Assembly: GCA_004431415.1 (NCBI GenBank)
Contig: QPMI01000520.1
Location: forward strand, 492,025 to 556,024
Source: Cyanophora paradoxa
Lineage: Eukaryota; Glaucocystophyceae; Cyanophorales; Cyanophoraceae
Reading direction: 5' to 3'
DNA length: 64,000 bases
The translations under genes and the position numbers were made by a program. The notes below the pieces were generated by a model that made no database searches, was not told the DNA's origin, and was given only the letters and a program-made list of their open reading frames with translations. Positions 53,332 to 64,000 of the stretch are shown here, in pieces; the stretch's first letter is position 1, and each line of letters opens with the position of its first letter.

Positions 53332-53751
53332 GGCAAGGACGCGCGCCGTACTACATATACGTGTTATGGCAGTCAGTTCACAGTTTCGTATCGATTACTG
53401 TTTCCTATCTCTGACACCTTCTATTCTGCGCTCTACTACTTAGTTTTGTCTGTATTTATTGAATGCGCACATTGGCACTTGCTACCCTCAGCTTGCTTCA
53501 CTTGACTTCTATTCCAATATCATCCACTCATACTACCTCGATCCCTCCTCACATGTACATGTTTCGTACTATGCTAGCTGACTAGGCCTGGACTACAGTA
53601 TAGTAAGCTTAAGCCGCCGGAAGAGAACTCTGCCGGGGTCCGATCCCCTTGCTGCAACAGAGGCGTCGAATGCAGAGCTTACCACACGCGGCCGCACCCG
53701 TGAAGATGCGCACATGAAGAATATGGGTCCGATCACCACCGCAAGGAGGGT

Positions 53752-54072
53752 TTAGAGATCACATGCTGTAGTTACTTGGGGTTGGGGGGAGTGAAAGAAC
53801 TGTAGTAGCAGGGGTCGCAGGAGTTCGGCAGGAATAGTGTACGTAGCGACGTACTCTGTTGGGGTCCGATTCCCTTGCTGCACCGAGGCGTCGAATGCAG
53901 CGTTGAAGGCATCGTAAATCTCTTGTGTGAGAAGCGGCAGACCGTTGTGTGTGAGCTGCCGCCTAGCGAAGAACTTGATGAGGTCACGTCGGAGCCTCTC
54001 GTACCAGGCGTAAACTCTGCCGCATGTGTAACCGCCAGCAGCGTACACATGCACGTTCGCAAATTTCTTCAT
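53752..54072 (-). CDS. Hypothetical protein or terminal exon, up to 106 aa
   Basis: The frame contains GRVYAWYERLRRDLIKFFAR and ends QPQVTTACDL. The long helix with aromatic and basic residues looks coding. It lies downstream of the six-exon gene on the same strand but does not join it in phase, since that gene has its own stop at 54,291. Two near-copies of the GGGGTCCGAT(T)CCCTTGCTGCA word lie nearby (about 53,637 and 53,861), suggesting a local duplication. No family recognised. Confidence 0.35.
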   Translation of the reverse strand: MKKFANVHVYAAGGYTCGRVYAWYERLRRDLIKFFARRQLTHNGLPLLTQEIYDAFNAAFDASVQQGNRTPTEYVATYTIPAELLRPLLLQFFHSPQPQVTTACDL

Positions 54073-54290
54073 GAACTGGCCGCAAACACAGTATTAACTT
54101 TTCGGGTGAACTCGACACCAGCCGCGATGATCGTATAAAATAGAAACGCACGGGTGCACTCCTGAGGGAAGCAGACCGGTGTCCCCTTCGCAACCAATCC
54201 AATCCAGGTGACGCGCCCTCAGATTCCTGCGCACAACATTTGAGTGTCATCAAAGTAGTTGCAGGACGCCAGCTGCGGAGGCAGGAGGCA

Positions 54291-55540
54291 TTATGCACTC
54301 GAGTTCGGATCTTGATCGCGGGTTAACGTCTTCGATGCCTGAAAGCGATGACGCAAGAACGCGATCGCGGAGGCCAGCAGTAGTATTTATTGTATGCGAG
54401 AGAGTACGTACTCCAGCTCCCGTGTCTTGCACGTATTTCAAAATCCGGGGCACGGAGTAATACGGATGATGCGTGGTTAATACGTGACCATTTTCAACGT
54501 AGTAGAATGGGTGCAGGAGGCCCAGGTAATCCACGTTGATGGGAATTGTGTGCGTGATGAGGGTCATACACGCTGCAAACGTTGCGACCGGGTGGCTAAG
54601 GTCGTCTCCTGGCACGTAGATTGCACATGCAGCGAGGTCGTACGATGATACTATACGCTCAATAGTATTCGAACCCATGACACTGATCTGAGCAACAAGA
54701 TTTGAAAATCAAAATGAGACCGTTCAGAATATTCTGCATGTAACAGGCACCTGCAGAGGTAGGACCCCTGGGGCCATGATCTGGACGCCGTAGGCAAAAG
54801 GTGCACAGAAGACATCCACGGTTTTATTCTTTGGTAGGTAAGGCGCGACTCGTTCTGCGGAGGCGCGGGCTGCAGCTTGGTAGAAGGCGGTGACAACGCG
54901 AGTGAATTCTGCAACGGTCGAGGCTTTACGTAGATGTCGATATCGTTCCTGCAGGCTACTATCAGGACGAACGGTTCGCGCTCACGTTTTCGCGCATGCA
55001 TGCGTACAGTGCCATTCGGTAGGCTATCGGCGGGCACGTGATGGCTTTGAAGGGGAGGCCACCTGTGCGTGTAGAGAGGATGCGTATGTATGTATACGTA
55101 GGCATGGAACGATGAGCGAAGGACGGACCTGATATGAACACGCAGCTTGGTATGTCAGAAGGAAGGTACGAAATTAAGGCGTGGTCGCGGAGACGCTCCC
55201 GAAAGCCGCAGGGTGTGCATAAAAGCCGTCCATCACAGGCAAACCTGGTCCAATGATCCCATGATCCCGGCAGCCATCGTCAATGGCCCTTCCGAGCATA
55301 TCACCGCTCTGTAAAAACTGGAGTAGGAGCACGCATGACATTAGCTATAGTACCATGTGTTTACCGGATGCGCAAGCAAAGTATAGAACATGCGTGTGTG
55401 CGAACCTCGGTGGGCGCGATACATAGATCGGTGGTGGTGGGCTTGTACAAGGCACTCAGATTAAAGCGCGCCGCGAGATATGATGCTAGCTTTCGCCGAG
55501 GATGATTGATCGCGCCTGTGATATCGTACAAGTCGTACAT
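54291..55540 (-). CDS. Six-exon orphan gene, 268 aa, fully resolved
   Basis: Exons 55,406-55,540, 55,245-55,317, 54,986-55,062, 54,751-54,948, 54,412-54,687 and 54,291-54,338 join in phase to one 807-base frame. It starts at an ATG in a good context (GGCGGCC before it) and ends with TAA. Introns are 88, 182, 37, 63 and 73 bp, all GT-AG. The product starts MYDLYDITGAINHPRRKLAS, contains EFTRVVTAFYQAAARASAER in the middle and IERIVSSYDLAACAIYV in exon 5, and ends TRDQDPNSSA. It is a globular alpha/beta composition without signal peptide or membrane segment. I do not recognise the family. Confidence 0.7.
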
Positions 55541-55793
55541 GGCCGCCGAGGAACAGGATATACGGAGAGAGACTGCTGACAGCTATTCTCGGAAGTGTCG
55601 CTGACGGAGCGATAGCACAGGGGCAGATGCTCGCGTCGGAAGGATACTGGGAAGGAAGAGACGACGGAATGGTTTTGGGTATTCTGGGCTGTGACGCGGA
55701 CGCCCTCATACGAGGGTACAGGCCCGAAGAGTAAAAGTGACCGTTGTACAAGCACTAGGAGAGATCACTGAGGCCAAACAATAGCGGCGCGTT

Positions 55794-56111
55794 ATGCAGA
55801 GCGGAGAAGTGCCGAGAGCGAACGAGGAAGAGACGGCTTCGACCCCCATAGGAACACACACGTCGGCAGAGTCAGCAACAAGCGCACGTAAGGCAGTTCA
55901 AGAAGCGGCTGATGATACGCAAACGGACAAGCGGCCAGAACCAGAGGTGCGTGTGCATTTGCTGGCGGGATTGAAGAGATCGCCCAACGAGTACGCCCAT
56001 GCGCGCATCGGGCTGCGCAGGGAGACCGGAGAGATGATGATAGCGATTGCCCGTCGTGCCACTGGGCGAAATCTGGCAGAGTGCGGAGGGTGCAGATCTG
56101 GCGTTGTGTAA
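55794..56111 (+). CDS. Hypothetical hydrophilic protein, up to 105 aa or first exon
   Basis: The frame starts MQSGEVPRANEEETASTP, with a disordered first half and a second half rich in Arg and Ala (HARIGLRRETGEMMIAIARR). It is divergent to the gene at 55,540. It may continue past 56,111 by splicing, since another hydrophilic frame follows at 56,180 (DGEVQGSDSDS). No family recognised. Confidence 0.35.
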   Translation: MQSGEVPRANEEETASTPIGTHTSAESATSARKAVQEAADDTQTDKRPEPEVRVHLLAGLKRSPNEYAHARIGLRRETGEMMIAIARRATGRNLAECGGCRSGVV

Positions 56112-56642
56112 AACCTCTGCATCTGAAAACGACTGACCGGCTGCTATTGTTGCGGCGTTGTAAATTGCAGGCAAGGCATGTAAGATGGCGGATGGCGAGG
56201 TGCAAGGCAGCGACAGCGACAGCACCAGTGACGACTCAAGTAAGTGAATCGAGAATTCATGCCCGCATGAATTGCTATCAGATTGATGGCTTGCATTCCG
56301 TATTGATGCAGTACTGACGACCCGATATTCCCAATTCTTCCTATTTCGGACGGGGACTCTATAAGAATGAACGGCCTCCTGACGAGGCTGCAGAAGGTAT
56401 CGATCGAAATGGTAATTTTGACGGAGGCAATTGATGAATTGGCATCCAAGCGACCAGAAATAGTTGCTCTGACATGAGAAAGAGCTCTGTGCACGCATGG
56501 TGTTCATGCAGTTTTTAAGATCGAGCATCAAGCATCTGAGACGGCAATCCAGTTATTTCCGAGTCAAGAACAGGCATAGGCCTGCCGACTCTCGATGTGT
56601 ATCCGAATATCAATCATAGTGTATGAAGTATAGAATTACAGG

Positions 56643-58940
56643 CTACATAGGGGGAGCGGCACGGGTCCAGAGGCGGTGTTCATAGGTGAGAGGACGTTGG
56701 AGGGCAGATGCATAGCTATAGGGCGAGGGCAACGGCTTCAGTGACGACGCGTAGCCGGTGCAAATGTTCCGAATCGGAGGTCCGGGTCGGCGATCTTGAG
56801 GCCGCCGAGAGCGGTCTCTAAATCCTATGCTCACAGACCGAGTCACGGGCGAAGGCTCCCTATAGCACTGGAGGTGCGGGGTGCACCTGCCGCAACTGCA
56901 TGCCTGATCATTGGAGAGGTCATCGTCGGCGGCTCGCACACGCAATGCGGCCCGGAGGCGGCAAAGGCGAGAGCGGAAGGAAGCAAGGACGTCGGGCTCC
57001 AGAGGTACCGGTAGCTTCATTTCGACCAAGTGAAGCTCGCGCAGACTGGTCATGTACTGCGCAATGAGCTGCGGGCGAGTCAGCAGAGAGGCGGGTCGGA
57101 AGCTAAAGGTTTAGAAACAAGGCACTGGCTGCTACACCTTCATAATTGCGTCCACGACGAAGGGGGCGTTTCCAAACCAAATCCCGCGCCTCCATCCCAG
57201 CCGTGCAGATGAAGGTGTGGACCTGTTCAGGCGTTCCAGGCACTGGGTTTGATCTGGGAGCAAATGCTGACCGCAATCTCCAAGTACTGCAAACGAGCGG
57301 GGAGCGGGGAGCGGGGATTGGAATGGATTGAATGCAGGGGTGTGGCGCGGACTCACTCGCAATTCTGTGCAGCGCTCGATCACGCTCTCCATGGCGCCAC
57401 CTTGGTTCTCATCTCCACGCTGACCGAAGTCGAGAGCGTGGAGGCGGGGCGCCAGGGGGACAAGTGGCCATGGCAAAGTGTCCTCATCCACCTCATCGAG
57501 TACAAGCGATTGGAGCTGTGTGAGCGCGGGGATGACGTTGAGGGCTCTTTGTATGCTATCGACCTCATTGGAACCGGCAACGCCGAGCTGCAGCGCTGAG
57601 TGCGCGAAGGCGCTGTCAGCAGGGTAGCAAGCGAGCTGAGAGAGCACCCGGACATGCGCACACTGAGGGCAGTAATTCGGCCTAGTGGGGCAAAGTCGGC
57701 GATGTTGCGAGTTCGCAAAGCGAGGTGCTCGAGGGTCAGTAACTGTACGAGCGGCTCGAGGGAGACCTGGGAGAAGCGTGACCTCCTCTTCACCGTTGTC
57801 TTCATCATCTGGGTCCGCTCCGATAGAAAACACAAGGAGAGTGCTGCGGCATCGTGCGGGTGCGAACATTAAAATGGTGATGATGGGTGCGGGGGCGCGT
57901 AGAAATACTAGGCAATGGAGTGGTGGCAGGCTGTGTTGTGCACGCAAGCGGAGGGAGGGGGGACGGGTCGAGGGGGAAGTGGGGAGGAACTTACATTTTA
58001 GGGGAAGGCTGACGAGAGGGCGGAGGGCGTCAGGGGCAAAGTACGTTGTCTCCGGATACAAGTTTCCGAATATGAATTGAAGATGCAGCTTATGGAGGTA
58101 CTTCAAGGGCCCTTTCGCCAGGAGGTCAAATGCATTGAATACGACGATTGGAGCAGGCCGCCGCTAGAGGATGGCTCCGACAGGATGCTCGCCCGTAACT
58201 CTGTGAGAGCAGGGCCCTTGGTTGCCAGGTATTCGAACGCAGGCTGGCTTAGCGATATCTGATCGCGCTCCAAACCGTAGCGCGCATCTAGATCGAGACA
58301 GGTGAGGTTGACGAACGATGGATCGCGAGGCACGCGACGTTCTCCGGCTTGAAGACGTAGGTAAGCCATTCATCCATCCAAGGCAAGTCGGATGGCGCGC
58401 AGAGAAGTCGGAGAGAAGCGGACGAACGGAGTCAAAACGCAAGTTTGGACTGGATTATCAAGGACGACTTCTGTGGGCCGCGGGTATGGCCGCTGGAATC
58501 TGGGAGGACGGTCCTGCGATGCAACGGCGTGTTGGATTCATGGGATGCTCGACCTCGCAGGGACGCACTAGCAGTAAGATTTCCATGTGGACATCCTCAA
58601 TTCCCGGCACCGCCGCTGCCGCGCGAATGCACGCATTGGCGAGGTCATCCAGACGATGTTCCGCCTTTCGAGGCGGCTTTCCACGGTCTGCAGACTGAAG
58701 AATGCCCGCGGCGCCCGCAGTAGGGTTCTGAACCGACGACAAACTTGCCCGAGCGGGACGAGCACGTGCATGTCAACGCGGTCGATGCGCTTTGATTCCA
58801 ACGGATGCTCCGGCATAGATAAAAGTGATTCGGCGTACGAGCAACAGCCGCCGGGCAACACCGTCCCGACCACGAGCTGGCTTGCAAGCGCAATTATCTT
58901 GGCGAGTAACTCGTCCGGCAGACATAAGATGTTGACCTGC
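56643..58940 (-). CDS. F-box and leucine-rich-repeat protein, multi-exon
   Basis: The 5' part (about 58,940-58,690) reads LPDELLAKIIALAS and later PLGQVCRRFRTLL, the two halves of an F-box, which binds SKP1 in SCF ubiquitin ligases. Downstream frames contain LRR-like strands: FVNLTCLDLDARYG (about 58,310), LLTLEHLALRTRNIADFAPL (about 57,735), ALTQLQSLVLDEVDEDTLPW (about 57,510) and YMTSLRELHLVEMKLPVPL (about 57,040). Frame changes between these pieces imply short introns that I did not resolve. The start exon lies upstream of 58,940, since a CAG acceptor precedes the F-box. It is probably a substrate receptor; the substrate is unknown. Confidence 0.55.
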
Positions 58941-59222
58941 GGTTGCCATGTCCCATGAACAGATTATGACAGGGCATGTGATCACAAGCTATAGCGGCAC
59001 GCGTACGCACGACATTTACATTCAGGTGGGAACTATGCGCAACACGTCGTCGCCTCTTTCCCATCTGCTGGAAGCTGAGCACTTCGAGCCCGTTCGGGGA
59101 GACTTTAATTTTTTGGAGGGGGCGTACGTGAACTGAGAGTGTTGGTGAACGATCGGGAAAGTAGAGTTAGTTCTGAATTTGAAATTTTCGTCGTCCCGTC
59201 ATTCGAGCTTCTGTCGACGTGC

Positions 59223-59737
59223 AATGGCTCGCCTTCGAAGGCTGTGCTGCTGCCGCCTCAGCTGCAGCGGAGAAGACGGACAGCGTGCTCGAGAAGAAGA
59301 AGTCTGCCGTAGGCGCGTCACCGTCGAAGCCTGAGATCGGCGAGTCAGCCGGCAAGTCACAACTCCCTGACATCGACCCGAGCTCGAGTCGGAGTCACCG
59401 CGGTGCCCAGCAAGCCGGTGGCGGCACGGCGCAGGTTGCGCTGACGGGGGTGCGTCTGCATTTAATCGCTCGCCGAGGCGACATGATCCGGAATTTAGCT
59501 GACGGTCAATGCATAAACAGGATGAACGCTGCGCGCTCCATCGGAAGGAGCAGCCGCAGCTGCTGCTCCGGAGGCGGGGCCGTCACGCACTCGAATGGCG
59601 GCTTGTACACTGCTGACGTTGACAAAGTTACGCAGTCCAAGATTGCGCAAACATTGTTTAAAAAATGTTACGCTGAATTCCGACGCCGCGTAGGTCCGGA
59701 GCTCTCACGGCAAATGGCGCGCCTAAGGAAAATGTGA
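59223..59737 (+). CDS. Hypothetical nuclear-type protein, with at least one intron
   Basis: The first part starts MQWLAFEGCAAAASAAAEKT and is Ala/Ser/Lys-rich; a GTGCGT donor follows ALTG near 59,449. The last part (VDKVTQSKIAQTLFKKCYAE, FRRRVGPELSRQMARLRKM, TGA at 59,737) is basic and helical. The frame is also open through the putative intron, so the splice is not certain. No family recognised. Confidence 0.35.
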
Positions 59738-59879
59738 TGCTGTCGTACGTGGTCCACCCCTCATTAGGCCCCATCCGTGATAATCGTCGGAAAATCTGAT
59801 ATCTTGCAGGCCCGTCAAGAAGATGATCGTGAATGTGGGCGCACGTTCACGGAAATGAAGGAGGGAGAGACTTTAATGG

Positions 59880-61612
59880 CGTCGTGCGGATCGCGAACAT
59901 GCACACCATCACTGGAAGACTGGAGGCGATACCATCCGTGCTACACTGGAAGATGAGGTGCGCAATGACGTTAAGCCGAACGGGGCAGGGACTTTGCCGT
60001 CGGAGCTTACGCAAGGCAGCTTGGGGACAAAGTGCCGCTCCGTATATTCACCGAGCCAGGTAAAAAATTCGAAGGGAGATACTCTCATCGATCAAGTGAA
60101 CAAAATAACCGAACAACTGAACATGAGCTGCAACACGGACGAAATGGTGAGTTGCACTTTACGTGTTACTCTAACGGGATATATCAGGATACTGACAAAG
60201 ATCACATGAAACAGTACCTGAAATGCAAGCTCCAAAAATGCTCGGCATCTGGTGAAGGGGACTGCGACTGAAAAGATGGCTTGGCCATGACGCGAGACCG
60301 CAATCTGGCAAGGAGATCCAGATCAACTCTGGAATGCAGGTCTAATCATATTCGAATCAGTGCATGAGGAGGTCGGTCACTCTGATTTTATTGTTTGTTC
60401 GATACCATATACGCACGCCGTGACCAATTCCCGTGCGCTAGGACTCACGTCTCAGCGGGCTTCCCCATAAAATTATGAACATGGATCGCACGTCATTCGT
60501 CATGATGCGTTACGACATCGTGTCCGATTTCAAGGCCGCCGCAGTGGACTACATGAATGTCAACAAACAGTGCGACTCAAACAGGTTCAGCGAAGTGCGT
60601 CAAATGTAATCTGAAGAAAATGGATAAGATTCCATAGTCGTCATATTGCGCCTTATCTTTATAGCAGACAATGTCATTGCGTTATCAAGGAGGAAGAGAC
60701 GGATACGTGTGCATGGATAAGCTTGGATTAAGGTGTCAGCTCGTTTCGGAGTGAACGCGAAGGTTGAATACGTTGGTGTGCTGTTCGACAACACAGCACG
60801 ATGGGGTTGCAGACATCATCGTTTCGTTCGCGGAGGTGCGGCAGCTATAACATGGATTTTTACAGAAGGAATCAGGATTAACTCGTACGACGTGCGTGCA
60901 GTTCAAATTCGAGAGACCCTCCGGCACGCCGAACCGAACTGTGGTTTGGCTACTTCTCCGATGTGATGGGGCTTGCGGAATACGAGGAGAAAAGAAGACC
61001 CTGCCGGCAGGGTTTGCCACCAAGTCAATCAAAATTCCGGATGTGAATGCTCGCTTGCATGCATCTGTACCGTTCGGAAATGCGTCAACCGACTTGGTGC
61101 GAGAGTCCTGCCAATCTGGTTATAGACTGTATACTCATTTCGTACAGCACTTTTCGGCCGGGTACGGGTGGTAGTGCCCCGACAGGGAGCGTCCCTCTTC
61201 TTGGCGGCTGCTGGACAAATGTCTGCACCGATGGGAAGTCCTGTCAAGTCGGGAATAGAGCTCAGGAACGGGAGCGAATGGAGCTCAAGTCGGCCGATGG
61301 CAGTTTCAGCAATGCACATGCCAATGCAGTCGTGCATGAGCTTGAAGGAAAATCCGTTCGCGGTCACTCTGCGAACGCACCGGAAGTGAGGCATCTTCCC
61401 AAACCGGGACTGGTGAGCGCGAGGTACAGACCTACGCAATCATGCGCAGCTCATACGTCACGTTACAGCTAAGCCTATCGATGGCGCAGGCAACCATCGC
61501 AAAGCGTAAGAAGAGAGGGAACGACAGAGCCAAGACTTCGAAGAAACAGAAAAGCGAAGACGTGGAGGAGGAGGCGGAGGAGGACGATGACGAAGGCGAG
61601 GATGAGAATTAA
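59880..61612 (+). CDS. Probable multi-exon gene ending in a basic/acidic nuclear tail
   Basis: The last exon (about 61,482-61,612) encodes IAKRKKRGNDRAKTSKKQK followed by a Glu/Asp-rich end and TAA at 61,610-61,612, a composition typical of nuclear chromatin or ribosome-biogenesis proteins. Candidate upstream exons include NSKGDTLIDQVNKITEQLNM (about 60,070), SFVMMRYDIVSDFKAAAVDY (about 60,495) ending at a GTGCGT donor, and VNAKVEYVGVLFDNTA (about 60,745). Junctions were not proven and more than one gene may be present. Confidence 0.3.
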
Positions 61613-61990
61613 AGCGAACGATACTCGACACAGCTCCGATCTATTTACTTCCATGGGGGTTTTTAATTTGAGACCATTTGGCCTGTACAGCAAAGTGGTT
61701 CACGGGTAGTAACTGGGTAGCAAGTATGTAAGCAGTGAGAGTGTTTTTGTACAGCAATTCGCGTCACACACGAGATAAAGAGTGTACTTGAATATAGATA
61801 CAGTTTCATGCAACAGAAACAGTAGAGCAGTCCATGCTTCCTGGACAAGACATGGAAATCTAGGGGCCTATGGATGGCCCGGCGCAGAAGGCGCCACGGC
61901 ATTTGCGATCAGCGGCGAGATTGCGATGATCAGGGGTTGAGATAATGCTAAATTTTCAATTAATATCGCACTAACATACATGTGAACCCG
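61613..61990. other. Intergenic, nothing recognised
   Basis: This is the convergent gap between the acidic-tail gene and the minus-strand gene ending at 61,991. It is AT-richer than its neighbours; polyadenylation signals are likely but none stands out. Confidence 0.4.
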
Positions 61991-63969
61991 CTACGGAGTA
62001 CGCTGCGGAAGTCGCAGTAATGGCTCGGGGATGCGAATGAGGGCTGTCGCCCCGCCCCGAGTGCCCACGGCAATCTGAGGGACGGTCATCGCACAGCGCA
62101 AGGGGGTGAGGCTGTCGATGGGCATGTACCAATCCAGGTTGTTTTGGAGAAGCAGCTAGGCAAGTGACGGCATGGACAACTATGGGTACAGGATGCGCAT
62201 CTGGGGAGCCGCTGATGGCATGGGTTCCAAGGTAGGGACGGAGGAGAGCCCGGAGACTGAGCTTGAGGACAGGATGGTCGAGCTGGCCCAGTGGCAATGT
62301 CCAGACGATGTCAGCGGGGCCCGGCGTGAGGTCATAGATAAGGAGGTACTGGCCACCCCTTGAACGGGTGGCGATGACGAAAAGAGCCCCAGCATTGGCA
62401 GAAAGGGCGGACGCATTAAATCGGGCGTACGCCCTGGGCAGCGGAGCAACGTGAACGGCCTCGAGAACCATGGGGGCAGAGCCAGAGCCAGCAGGCATCG
62501 GGCGCAGGCGGACGAGCGCGAGGCGATCCTCCAGGGTAACAATCACGAGTTGGGCAAGCCGCCGCTCCTCCTCAGGGTAATCTACAGGGGGCAGGCCGAA
62601 TGGAAGCGGCGGCGGAGGCGGCGGGCCCCCGGGGCGCCGCGGCAGCGCCGGTGCCGGCGGCGTGCGCCGCGCTGGGTCGAAGCCTTGCAAGAAGAAATGC
62701 ACACCTGCACCCCAACGCTTCAATGGCCGGCGGGGTGAGCGCGGCTTGCACCACCGCGGCGCTTACCCCCGGGGACAATGCGGGCCGTGGAGCCAGGGGT
62801 GGCGGTATCCGCGAGATCTAGAGACGCCAGCACTACCGCGCAACCTCATCACAGGCTGCGCTGATCTGGGAGATGAGTGACGGGCGAACCACAATTCGGT
62901 GTGGGTCCATCGGGGGGCTGCGCGTTGAGCAACTCGGCGGAGGGCAAAAAGAGTGCCTGGATACATCTGCAGGCCCTCTGGTGCGTTTGCGGGAGCAGCC
63001 CAACAAATGAGGGGGCGGCGTGCACGTTCCAGAGCCAGCAAAGGTGCAGTAGATCCAGCGCCCTTCCGCGGTAGGGTCGTGTGTAGAGGCGTCCAACGGG
63101 GCAGGGCGGAGCGCCGGGATGCCTGGATTTGCCCACCAAGCGGAAGAGGGGGCCCGGCAGACGGTGGGAATAACCGCTGAGACAGGCAGAGGGTTCGAGT
63201 CGCCGCCAGCAGTGCACTCCACCACCGGCCGCCGGCTCTTCAAGTTCGATATCCTCAAGCGGCCTGTCTGCGCAGGGAGATCAGGGGACAGCTATTGAGT
63301 CGGCACGGCGACAAGGACGGCAGTGCGCCTGGGTGCCAACAATCACGATGTTATTGTCGTGGAGGCTGAAGGTGATGGCGGTCGGCCACTGGGTTATCGC
63401 TAGGTCCTTCGGCATCGCCCCTCATCAATCCAAACCGTTCCCAGCGCGCGTGCCGTCCGTACACACTGACCAGGTAGTGTTACAGAGCGTACATTCGAGA
63501 GTACGGAGGCGGGGCGCGGGGGTACCTGAAGAGGTAACCTGCGGTGCCAAGGGAGGCGAGCATGTACGCGTCGTTCTGCGCCAGCGTCGATGCCGAATAG
63601 CGAGACATCCTGCATGCAGGCAGGCGCGCGCACGCGAGAGACGGCAAGGGTAGGGAGGGCGTGGGCCGCCCGATTCGATCCAACGCGATGCAGCGCATCC
63701 GGCGGCAGCTCCAGAGAGTGCGTGAACATCAGTGGCACCGCCACGGCCAGAGCACCATGCGCTCCGGTAACCTCGGTCGACCCTTGCGATTCTCCACCTT
63801 CTGATGGCTGCAGCTGAGGTGCCACTGCCGGCGCCGCACCTGCCCCACCTGGAACGGCGCCCACCGCGGCGGCGCCAAGGGGGGGGGAGGGTGCCACTGC
63901 CTCAGCCCCGCCGAGGGCCGCACCAGGGACCGCTCCGCCTGGGCCAGGGGCGTGTGCAGACTGAGGCAC
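61991..63969 (-). CDS. Probable beta-propeller-like protein, multi-exon, 5' end uncertain
   Basis: The 3' end reads VPQIAVGTRGGATALIRIPE and stops at TAG 61,991-61,993. The main exon (about 62,170-62,590) has repeated short beta-strand patterns (LAQLVIVTLEDRLALVRLRP, GALFVIATRSRGGQYLLIYD, HPVPIVVHAV) as in WD40 or similar propellers. Upstream pieces include YPGTLFALRRVAQRA (about 63,000-62,950), SASTLAQNDAYMLASLGTAG (about 63,580) and a Gly/Ala/Pro-rich N-terminal stretch near 63,850-63,969. Splicing was not resolved and the gene may extend past the right edge. Propeller proteins serve as scaffolds; no specific role is inferred. Confidence 0.45.
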
Positions 63970-64000
63970 GGGAGATCATTGGCCCACGGGGACAGGCGAG

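Noticed and set aside
54900-54950. DIDIYV, a possible nucleotidyltransferase motif
   Set aside because: It lies in the frame that is not used once the exons are joined in phase; the coding frame there reads ERYRHLRKAS.
1-64000. tRNA or rRNA genes
   Set aside because: No cloverleaf-type T-arm plus anticodon arrangement or rRNA core sequence was noticed; a covariance-model scan would be decisive.

Overview
The window is a piece of a eukaryotic chromosome (or assembled contig) carrying an endogenous DNA virus. Three blocks differ in composition and gene style. Bases 1 to about 21,850 are AT-richer, intron-free and gene-dense: a Polinton-like/preplasmivirus-type element whose left end lies outside the window. 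Bases 21,850 to about 41,000 are GC-richer eukaryotic DNA, unusually full of short palindromic words, with widely spaced multi-exon genes. Bases 41,000 to 64,000 are denser eukaryotic DNA with introns of about 40-180 bp, including a divergent histone H3. The host is not identified. Spliced genes, a Ser/Pro-rich secreted glycoprotein and the virus type suggest a microbial eukaryote (alga or other protist); the short introns and F-box/LRR genes of the right block would also fit a fungus. GTGCG-type splice donors occur in both host blocks, which argues mildly that they share a genome, but a chimeric assembly is not excluded.

Virus block. A replication and packaging module lies mostly on the minus strand and is fully open: protein-primed family B DNA polymerase (running off the left edge), AEP primase-SF3 helicase, several small proteins, an A32-like packaging ATPase and the putative double-jelly-roll major capsid protein. 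A RING-finger gene lies opposite the polymerase. From about 9,970 to 20,080 follows a virion-surface module: two head-to-head paralogous minor-capsid-like genes and three fibre-like genes. These contain phage-type HxH repeats (ITDFAHTH), an H-type-lectin-like tip and a Pro-rich membrane anchor. Nearly all these frames are broken, while about 8 kb of replication/capsid genes show no breaks. A small phage-like gene closes the module. No integrase or protease is visible.

Virus cis-elements. Three copies (about 2.9, 20.5 and 20.9 kb) of a roughly 300-bp array of GCGTAGTT words contain a long inverted repeat. A recurring TTTCTC/ATCTCAC motif lies just upstream of many start codons. The right margin (21,358-21,850) holds two tandem repeats of about 196 bp whose head recurs inverted at 21,824-21,850; it may be the element's terminus.

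Host blocks. The middle block has a spliced Cys-rich repeat protein (22,946-25,801), a large signal-peptide/Ser-Pro-rich/transmembrane gene with an internal exon duplication (28,946-35,606), a small MITE-like element and a 2.5-kb element with inverted arms of about 290 bp. The arms differ mainly by insertions of short palindromic words. The right block has a zinc-finger/SAM-like gene, two paralogous orphan genes, the H3 variant (three exons resolved), a gene with SUMO-like domains, a fully resolvable six-exon orphan gene, an F-box/LRR gene and a probable beta-propeller gene at the right edge.
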